Positions 7,183 through 11,859 of a stretch of 11,859 nt of DNA are shown in pieces. A model generated the notes under the pieces. The model was not told where the DNA came from. It saw only the letters and a program-made list of their open reading frames with translations, and did not search any database. The position numbers and the translations under genes are program-made. The DNA is from Chloroflexota bacterium (GTDB taxonomy: Bacteria > Chloroflexota > Chloroflexia > Thermomicrobiales > UBA6265): contig JAEZJB010000429.1 of the NCBI GenBank assembly GCA_023415845.1, positions 1 through 11,859 of the forward strand, given 5' to 3'. Position 1 is the stretch's first letter, and each line of letters starts with the position of its first letter.

Positions 7183-8087
7183 GCGTCCCGCCCTCCAAAC
7201 ATCAGGCGCTGGATCATGGTCACTCCGAACGTGATCACGAACAGCACCACGCCAATGGCTGCGGCATAACTGTAGTTCCCGAACTTGAAGCTTTCGTCAT
7301 AGAGCATGTAGACGAGCGAATAGCTGGCCCGGACCGGACCACCCTGCGTCATCACGAAGATCGCATCGAAGACCTGGAATGACCCGATCGTTTCGATAAT
7401 CACGACGAAGAAGAGCACCGGCTTCAGGAGCGGCAGGGTCACCCGCCAGAAGGTCTGCCCGCCAGTCGCGCCGTCGACTGCCGAGGCTTCACCCAGTTCG
7501 TGGGGAATCGCCCGCAGGCCGGCCAGCAGGATCATCATCGCGTAGCCCACCCCCTTCCAGGTCGCCATGATCGCCAGCGACGGCAGCACCATGTCCTGCG
7601 ATGTCAGCCACTTGACTGGCCCGAGGTTGATCGAACCCAGCAGTGAGTTGAGCAGGCCACCGTTGGTCTTGTAGACCCAGCTCCAGACGACGGAAACCAT
7701 CACCAGGCTCGTGATGTAGGGCAGGAAATAGATCGCGCGATAGAGGGATATACCCCGCAACGCCCGGTTGATCAGCAGCGCCATCCCGAGTGCCGTGCAG
7801 GTCGAGAGCGGCACCGAGATCAGGGCATAAGTAAACGTTACCCGCAACGAATGCCAGAATATGTCGTCCTGCAGCAGGAACCGGAAGTGCTCCAGCCCCA
7901 CCCAGGTCGTTGGCCCATTGATCCTGTAATCCTGGAAGCTCAGCAGCAGGCCGTTGATCGCTGGCCAGATCCGGAAGATGACGAAGAGCACCAGCACGGG
8001 CAGGACAAACCCGAGGCCAATGGCGTGTTTCTCCAGTTTTCGCCAGCCTGACCGACCGGATCCTGCTGTCCGCACCGCGCTACTCAC
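7179..8087 (-). CDS. ABC sugar transporter permease, MalF/UgpA type (302 aa)
   Basis: This is the first of two membrane subunits of the carbohydrate importer. A short basic N-terminus (WRKLEKHA) is followed by a hydrophobic segment at about 22-42. Further segments lie near 82-108, 118-138, 168-190, 222-245 and 275-293. The EAA loop is at about 200-220 (EASAVDGATGGQTFWRVTLP). The motif DAIFVMTQGGP (241-251) is typical of MalF/UgpA-type proteins. The start is a GTG at 8087 with a purine-rich GGGGAGGGAGAG upstream. The gene lies 87 bases downstream of the solute-binding protein gene, with a terminator-like hairpin between them, so its expression is probably lower than that of the binding protein. 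It overlaps the second permease by 4 bases. Confidence 0.95.
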   Translation of the reverse strand: MSSAVRTAGSGRSGWRKLEKHAIGLGFVLPVLVLFVIFRIWPAINGLLLSFQDYRINGPTTWVGLEHFRFLLQDDIFWHSLRVTFTYALISVPLSTCTALGMALLINRALRGISLYRAIYFLPYITSLVMVSVVWSWVYKTNGGLLNSLLGSINLGPVKWLTSQDMVLPSLAIMATWKGVGYAMMILLAGLRAIPHELGEASAVDGATGGQTFWRVTLPLLKPVLFFVVIIETIGSFQVFDAIFVMTQGGPVRASYSLVYMLYDESFKFGNYSYAAAIGVVLFVITFGVTMIQRLMFGGRDA

Positions 8088-8120
8088 CCGGCTCTCTCCC
8101 TCCCCGATCCATCCTGCCTC

Positions 8121-8155
8121 GTGAAAACGACCCGGGCAGGGTGATGCCCGGGTCG
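8121..8155 (-). terminator. Terminator-like hairpin between binding protein and permeases
   Basis: On the minus strand an 11-base perfect stem (CGACCCGGGCA / TGCCCGGGTCG, plus-strand arms 8128-8138 and 8145-8155) encloses a 6-base loop and is followed directly by TTTTCAC. The stem is strong and the T run short (four), so it looks like a leaky intrinsic terminator or an mRNA-stabilising 3' hairpin. It lies 19 bases after the stop of the solute-binding protein gene and 33 bases before the permease start. Such hairpins are known in sugar ABC operons, where they let the binding protein be made in excess of the permeases. Confidence 0.75.
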
Positions 8156-8174
8156 CGTGAAGTGATTCGTCTGC

Positions 8175-9491
8175 CTAGCGGCCGACGAGCCGGTTGACGT
8201 CACTCTCGGCGGCGGCCAGCGCCTCCTCGGCCGATTGTTCCCCGAGGAACGCCGCCTGGATGTACGGCGCCATGGCACTGATGATCGCCCGGGCCTGGGG
8301 GTGCCGCACATCGCCGTGCATGGCAGGAAGGTTGGCCGCGAACGCGGTCACCAGCGGGTTGTCGGCATACAGGCTTTCCTGGGAGATGCGTGGCGACATG
8401 AAGCCGCCACCAGTCAGGATCGTCGCCATCGGTTCCGGGCTGGTGATGTAGCGCACCCACGCCTGGGCCGCTTCCAGGTTCTCCGCCCCCTTGAAAATGC
8501 CCCAGCCGGCAGTGGTGCCGTAGCTGGTGGAGATCGCCTTGGTCAGCGGCGCGCCTACCTGGACCGCCTCCGGTCCACCCCACGTCTCCTGCCACTGCGA
8601 GGCCGCGCCCGCTTCGCCGGCCATCACCACCGCCGCACGACCTTCCATCACCACGCCGGTTCCGGCTGGCGGGTTGGTCACACCTTCATCCAGGTCTACA
8701 TACCCTTCATTAAAGAGGGTCACGACGAAATTGAGGGCCTCAAGGCCTTCTGCCGAGTTGAACGCCGCCGCCGTGCCGTCCTCGTTGAGCACCTCGCCAC
8801 CCGCCTGCCAGAGCAGAGGGAAGTAGGACATATTCAGGGTGCTTTCGAGCGATCCGGCATAGGAGGTCAGGAACTTGCCGGTCTCCTTCACCGCCGGGCC
8901 AATCGCCAGCAGCTCATCCCAGGTCGTCGGCATCTCCGTGACCCCGGCCTCTTCGAGCAGCGGCACGTTGTAGACGGCAGTCGTCACGGTGCTGAGCGCA
9001 GGCACGGCGTACAGCGTGCCATCGATGCTGAGGTTCGCCCGCGAGTTCTCAAGGAAGTCGTCGGCATCGCCCTCGATCACCGCCTCGGCCGGCTCGAGAT
9101 TGCCATCGAGCGCGTGCTGGGGCACGAAATCGGCATTCAGGTACCCGACATCAGGACCAGCCCCGGCCGCCAGGGCCGTCGTCAGCTTGGTGTTGCGGTC
9201 GGCCCAGGGCAGCACCTCCACGGTGATCTCAACATCCGGATTCTCGGCGTTGAAACCGGCGGCCAGTGTCGCCCACAACTCTTCGTTGGCAGCCTGGTCA
9301 CCGCCAGCGACCAGGGGATAACACCACTGGGTCACCTTGCCGGACAATGCCGCGCCCTGCATGAACGAGGCAAACGTCGTGCTTGGGACCCCAAGGATCG
9401 CCGCGCCAGCGGCCACTCCCGCCCCCGTGCGCAACAGGCCCCGCCGGGACACGATGCGGCCGCCGCGAGTGAAACGATCGATATCCGCCAT
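8175..9491 (-). CDS. ABC sugar transporter solute-binding protein with Tat signal (438 aa)
   Basis: This extracytoplasmic receptor captures the substrate and delivers it to the two permeases; it belongs to the family 1 carbohydrate-binding proteins (MalE/UgpB type). The N-terminus has a twin-arginine motif SRRGLLR (15-21), then a hydrophobic stretch GVAAGAAILGVP (25-36), with a likely cleavage site near TTFA (38-41). No lipobox cysteine is seen. Family features include EVLPWADRNTKLTTALAAG (92-110), GPDVGYLN (112-119) and DGTLYAVPALSTVTTAVYN (157-175). The ATG at 9491 is chosen because GGAGG lies 6 bases upstream and it places the Tat motif at the usual distance. A longer frame from 9563 has no ribosome binding site. 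It is the first gene of the operon, behind the promoter and operator at 9575-9621. The exact ligand cannot be told. Confidence 0.93.
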   Translation of the reverse strand: MADIDRFTRGGRIVSRRGLLRTGAGVAAGAAILGVPSTTFASFMQGAALSGKVTQWCYPLVAGGDQAANEELWATLAAGFNAENPDVEITVEVLPWADRNTKLTTALAAGAGPDVGYLNADFVPQHALDGNLEPAEAVIEGDADDFLENSRANLSIDGTLYAVPALSTVTTAVYNVPLLEEAGVTEMPTTWDELLAIGPAVKETGKFLTSYAGSLESTLNMSYFPLLWQAGGEVLNEDGTAAAFNSAEGLEALNFVVTLFNEGYVDLDEGVTNPPAGTGVVMEGRAAVVMAGEAGAASQWQETWGGPEAVQVGAPLTKAISTSYGTTAGWGIFKGAENLEAAQAWVRYITSPEPMATILTGGGFMSPRISQESLYADNPLVTAFAANLPAMHGDVRHPQARAIISAMAPYIQAAFLGEQSAEEALAAAESDVNRLVGR

Positions 9492-9584
9492 GGTCTTCCT
9501 CCGGAACATGACTACGCGAACCATTCGCTCTTCCCACGACGGCATGTCTGCACTGACCGCCATCGCTGTATTTATTCGTTCGAC
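9492..9584 (-). other. 5' leader of the transporter operon
   Basis: If transcription starts a few bases after the predicted -10, the mRNA has an untranslated leader of about 90 bases. It contains the GGAGG ribosome binding site (plus-strand CCTCC at 9498-9502) and a short hairpin, GCGAA-TGG-TTCGC (plus 9516-9528), upstream of it. It also contains an in-frame ATG at 9563 with no ribosome binding site. No recognised riboswitch is apparent. Confidence 0.45.
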
Positions 9585-9591
9585 GAACGAA
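9575..9591. promoter_or_regulatory. Perfect 17-base palindromic operator
   Basis: The sequence TTCGTTCG-A-CGAACGAA is a perfect inverted repeat of two 8-base arms around one base. It begins at the last base of the predicted -10 element of the transporter promoter and spans the expected transcription start, the classical place for a repressor to block initiation. The divergent ROK regulator is the obvious candidate to bind it; that assignment is inference from position. The half-site occurs again at 9737-9744 and 9879-9886. Confidence 0.75.
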
Positions 9592-9621
9592 CCATATCAC
9601 AGCCAATTCGTCGCCTGTCAA
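9591..9621 (-). promoter_or_regulatory. Promoter of the transporter and enzyme operon
   Basis: On the minus strand a consensus -35 TTGACA (plus 9616-9621) is followed after 19 bases by TATGGT (plus 9591-9596). TGA stands directly before the latter, giving an extended -10 (TGATATGGT). The 19-base spacer is longer than ideal, which an extended -10 can partly offset. It is the only consensus-quality promoter seen upstream of the operon. Confidence 0.6.
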
Positions 9622-9736
9622 CCCTCTCCGCAGTCGAACCGTCGTGCGTCTCTCCACGTGGCCGTTTCCGTTCCCAAAGGTTGCTGTCTTCGGACCCGGG
9701 ACCTAACCGGCCGATCATCACATTAGGCTCATCATC

Positions 9737-9744
9737 CGAACGAA
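9737..9744. promoter_or_regulatory. Additional operator half-site CGAACGAA
   Basis: One exact copy of the palindrome arm CGAACGAA lies in the middle of the divergent region, about 150 bases from the main operator and about 135 from the copy near the regulator start. It could be an auxiliary site for looping, or chance. The surrounding bases 9622-9736 and 9745-9860 show no gene or other clear element. Confidence 0.35.
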
Positions 9745-9862
9745 ATGACGGCCTGGCGTTGCTGCGAGCGGGCCGAATGCTGCCGTCCCGCCGGGTCGGC
9801 GAAGCCTTCCGCTGCCCGCCTCACCCCCTGAGTCATGCACCGGTTCGGACGTCCCTGCGTGG

Positions 9863-9908
9863 TACACTCGCCGGACAGTTCGTTCGTGTTCAGCACAAAT
9901 GGGGAGAG
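9863..9908 (+). promoter_or_regulatory. Putative regulator promoter, operator half-site and ribosome binding site
   Basis: TACACT at 9863-9868 is a possible -10 for the ROK gene, but no good -35 is seen. The operator arm TTCGTTCG recurs at 9879-9886, just downstream of the expected start, and is followed by GTGTTC rather than the second arm. GGGGAGAG at 9901-9908 is the likely ribosome binding site, 10 bases before the ATG at 9919. The half-site suggests that the regulator represses its own gene. Confidence 0.4.
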
Positions 9909-9918
9909 CAACACAAGG

Positions 9919-11109
9919 ATGGCGCGCTCGAGCGTTGCGGAGATTTTCACGAGCCTCCGCCAGCAGCCACGCACCACGCGCACAGCGCTCTCCCTCGAAT
10001 TGGGACTCGGCAAGGCCACTGTTTCCGAAGCCATCGCCCAGTTGTTGGCAAGCGGCCTGGTGGAGGAAGTCGGCAAGCAGCAGCAGGAGCGAGGTCGGCG
10101 CCAGGTCGTGCTGGAATTGCAGGCCGCCACCCGCCTCGCGACCGGAGTGCAGTTCTCCGACGAAGGTTGCCGCGCCGTGCTCACCGACCTGCTCGGCAAC
10201 GTCCTCGCCGAAACGGTCCGCCCGCTCTCCCACCCCTCACCAGCGGAGTTCGTCGACGCCCTGGTCGACAGCATCGAAGCGCTCATCGCCGACGCTCCGG
10301 CCCCGGTCATCGGCCTCGGCGTGGGGGTGCCTGGCCTCGTCGACCCGAATGGCCGCGAGATCATTGCCTCGGTGCCCTATGGGTGGGGCCGGGTCCAGTT
10401 GGCCGACATCCTCGAGCCCCGGCTCGGCATACCCGTGGTCGTCGCCAACCGCGCGAAAGCCGCAGCTCTCGGTGAATACTGGCGCGGCAACCACCAGTGG
10501 CCGGGCAACCATCATCACCTCGCCTATCTCCACGTCGGCGCCGGCATCGCGGCCGGATACGTGATGGACGGCGAACTCTTCTTTGGCAGCGGCGGTGCAG
10601 CCGGTGAGATTGGGCACACGACGGTGTCGCCAGATGGCCCCCCCTGCGGCTGCGGCAATCGCGGCTGCCTCCACACCCTCGCAGCGGAGGGAGCGATCAT
10701 CCGGGATGTCCGCTCCCGCCTCCGTCAGGCCGCGCCAGATGCAAACGGGGCTCCGCTCCCCGACCTCGGCGCGCTAACAATCCCCGCACTCGTCGAGTTG
10801 GCCGATGAAGGTGACCCGCTGGTGCTGGCTGCTGTCTCTGACGCCGCCACCTGGCTCGGCATCGCCATCGCCAACCTCATCAACCTTGTCAATCCGTCCA
10901 TCGTCGTGGTCGGCGGGTCAGTGTCGGCATTCGGTGAGCCGCTGTTCGAGGTGATCCGCGCCGAAGTCCGGCAACGTGCGCTCTGGGATGCCCTGAATGG
11001 CGTGCCCATCGTCCCCGCCAACCTCGGTGACGACGCCGGCACGCTCGGTGCTGCCGCCCTGTTCCTCAATCAACTGGACGTGGCGGACCTGCTGGCCCCG
11101 GCGTCCTGA
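9919..11109 (+). CDS. ROK-family transcriptional regulator (396 aa)
   Basis: ROK repressors join an N-terminal winged helix-turn-helix to a sugar-kinase-like domain that senses a sugar ligand. The DNA-binding part covers about residues 5-65 (recognition region around LGLGKATVSEAIAQLLASGL). The ROK domain has GLGVGVPGLVD (132-142), the zinc site His233 (GEIGH) with Cys243, Cys245 and Cys250 (CGCGNRGC), and the C-terminal INLVNPSIVVVGG (321-333). The DxGxT phosphate loop is absent after residue 75 (GVQFSDEGCRAVLTD). The usual NDAN, which carries the catalytic Asp, reads Asn177-Arg178-Ala179-Lys180, so kinase activity is not expected. The ATG at 9919 has GGGGAGAG upstream and starts directly before the HTH. 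The gene is divergent from the transporter operon and probably represses it until an inducer binds. Confidence 0.93.
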   Translation: MARSSVAEIFTSLRQQPRTTRTALSLELGLGKATVSEAIAQLLASGLVEEVGKQQQERGRRQVVLELQAATRLATGVQFSDEGCRAVLTDLLGNVLAETVRPLSHPSPAEFVDALVDSIEALIADAPAPVIGLGVGVPGLVDPNGREIIASVPYGWGRVQLADILEPRLGIPVVVANRAKAAALGEYWRGNHQWPGNHHHLAYLHVGAGIAAGYVMDGELFFGSGGAAGEIGHTTVSPDGPPCGCGNRGCLHTLAAEGAIIRDVRSRLRQAAPDANGAPLPDLGALTIPALVELADEGDPLVLAAVSDAATWLGIAIANLINLVNPSIVVVGGSVSAFGEPLFEVIRAEVRQRALWDALNGVPIVPANLGDDAGTLGAAALFLNQLDVADLLAPAS

Positions 11110-11164
11110 CCACGGGCACCGTACCCCGTTCAGACGCTGGCTACACTCTCCACCCCGCGACGAA
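11110..11164. other. Short spacer between convergent genes
   Basis: These 55 bases separate the stop codons of the ROK gene and the isomerase-like gene. I see no strong hairpin with a T run in either direction, so no terminator is called. Confidence 0.5.
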
Positions 11165-11859
11165 TCAGGCAAATACCTGCTGGACCAGCGTCCACTCGAC
11201 ATCCAGCATGCCCCACTCGTCATCGCTCGGTCCATCGTAGATGAGCACCATCGGGCCGCTGAAATCGGCATCCTTCAGCACCTGCAGGGCGCGCTGGTAG
11301 TCCTCTTTGTCTGGCCCATGGGCATCGAACCGGCATTTCGCGTGGCAGCCCTCGGCCCGACCGGCAATCTGGGCCAGCTGCTCGTACTTGTCCGGACCGC
11401 TCCAGTTCCCGAGATCGATCAGGAGGCCCACTCGGTCACCGGTCGCGTCGAGCAGTGTGTTCACCGCGTCCGCATTGTCCAGCAGATCATGCCAGTTCTC
11501 GGTGATCACCCGCACTTCCGGATGCTCGATCGCCAGTCGCACCAGCCGGATCGCGCTCTCCTTGAGCGAAGCTGGCGTCGGAGCTGCGAGTCCTGCTCCC
11601 ACTCGCACCCGATGGGCGCCGAGGTCGCGGGCCGTTTCCAGCCATCCCCCAATCCACGCTTCGGTCGCATCCGCATCCGGGCCAGTCAGGTCTCCATCAT
11701 CGACCAGCACGGCGTCGACTGTCACCCCCGCGACATCGAATTGCTCCCGCAGGGCGGCGATGTAATCGGCATCCCGCGATGGAATATGGAAGTGACAGAT
11801 CTGGACGGCCTCGTACCCATGCTCGGCGAGCTTCGCCGGAAGCTCGATCAGCGGCAGAC
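11165..11859 (-). CDS. Sugar phosphate isomerase/epimerase-like TIM-barrel protein, N-terminus missing
   Basis: The frame is open to the right edge and the first part of the gene lies outside the window; about 231 codons are visible, of a usual length near 270. The fold matches the xylose-isomerase-like TIM barrel (AP_endonuc_2). In visible-residue numbering, an early strand reads GYEAVQICHFHIP (14-26). Possible metal ligands follow: Glu120 (VITENWHD), Asp148 (LLIDLGNW) and His172 with Lys174 (GCHAKCRF). The usual final Glu ligand is not obvious (MVLIYDGP). Such enzymes isomerise or epimerise sugars or keto sugars. It converges on the ROK gene, so it may belong to the same pathway from another transcript or to a neighbouring cluster. 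A GTG at 11725 is only an internal codon, because homologous-looking sequence continues upstream of it. Confidence 0.83.
   Translation of the reverse strand, partial: LPLIELPAKLAEHGYEAVQICHFHIPSRDADYIAALREQFDVAGVTVDAVLVDDGDLTGPDADATEAWIGGWLETARDLGAHRVRVGAGLAAPTPASLKESAIRLVRLAIEHPEVRVITENWHDLLDNADAVNTLLDATGDRVGLLIDLGNWSGPDKYEQLAQIAGRAEGCHAKCRFDAHGPDKEDYQRALQVLKDADFSGPMVLIYDGPSDDEWGMLDVEWTLVQQVFA

Noticed and set aside
9492..9563. 24-residue N-terminal extension of the solute-binding protein
   Set aside because: There is no ribosome binding site before 9563. The start at 9491 has a near-ideal GGAGG and gives a normal Tat signal length.
9835..9918. 28-residue N-terminal extension of the ROK regulator from the ATG at 9835
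   Set aside because: It would cover the probable promoter and operator half-site and has no good ribosome binding site. The ATG at 9919 has one and begins directly at the HTH.
9718..10364. Minus-strand frames opposite the 5' part of the ROK gene
   Set aside because: They run antisense to the conserved HTH and ROK domains and give low-complexity translations without motifs.
8235..10475. Very long plus-strand open frame (746 codons) opposite the binding protein and into the ROK gene
   Set aside because: Its translation is rich in Arg, His, Pro and Gly with no domain, typical of antisense shadow in high-GC DNA. It crosses the promoter region and two genes with clear family motifs in other frames.
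1..11859. Search for CRISPR arrays, tRNA or rRNA genes, insertion sequences and defence genes
   Set aside because: No regularly spaced repeats, transposase-like proteins, RNA gene signatures or nuclease/defence domains were seen. Base composition and codon style look even throughout.

Overview
The window is a high-GC bacterial catabolic locus (roughly 63-65% G+C by eye). It has strong purine-rich ribosome binding sites, several GTG starts, a Tat-exported solute-binding protein and a ROK-family regulator. This style suggests a Chloroflexota bacterium of the Thermomicrobia/Sphaerobacter type, or less likely an actinobacterium. No rRNA, tRNA, mobile element or CRISPR is visible, so the assignment rests on style and is tentative.

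Layout. Positions 1-9491 are one long minus-strand gene cluster, transcribed right to left. In order of transcription it encodes: a sugar-type ABC solute-binding protein (8175-9491); a terminator-like hairpin (8121-8155); two CUT1-type permeases (7179-8087 and 6313-7182); an NAD-dependent epimerase/dehydratase-like protein (5238-6281); a dihydrodipicolinate-synthase-like aldolase/lyase (4018-5082); a class III, glutamate-1-semialdehyde-aminomutase-like aminotransferase (2735-4021); two amidohydrolase_2-fold proteins (1956-2738 and 1195-1959); a D-2-hydroxyacid dehydrogenase (136-1161); and the first 32 codons of a further gene (1-98). Several neighbours overlap by 4 bases (ATGA or GTGA), so they are probably translationally coupled. 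No transporter ATPase is present, as is common when one shared ATPase serves many sugar ABC systems.

Positions 9492-9918 are a 427-base divergent control region. It holds a good promoter for the transporter operon (TTGACA and an extended -10), overlapped by a perfect 17-base palindrome. It also holds two further copies of the 8-base half-site, one of them just upstream of the regulator. The divergent plus-strand gene (9919-11109) is a ROK-type repressor whose kinase active site has been lost. The last gene (11165-11859, minus) is a partial sugar phosphate isomerase/epimerase-like TIM-barrel protein that converges on the regulator.

The genes fit a substrate-inducible uptake and breakdown pathway. 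A sugar-like or sugar-acid-like compound would be imported, then oxidised or dehydrated, cleaved, transaminated or hydrolysed, with a 2-keto acid reduced at the end. The substrate cannot be read from the sequence. Three proteins carry substitutions at residues normally essential in their families: the ROK protein, the epimerase-like protein and the second amidohydrolase. Together they make this a candidate for an undescribed pathway rather than a textbook one.
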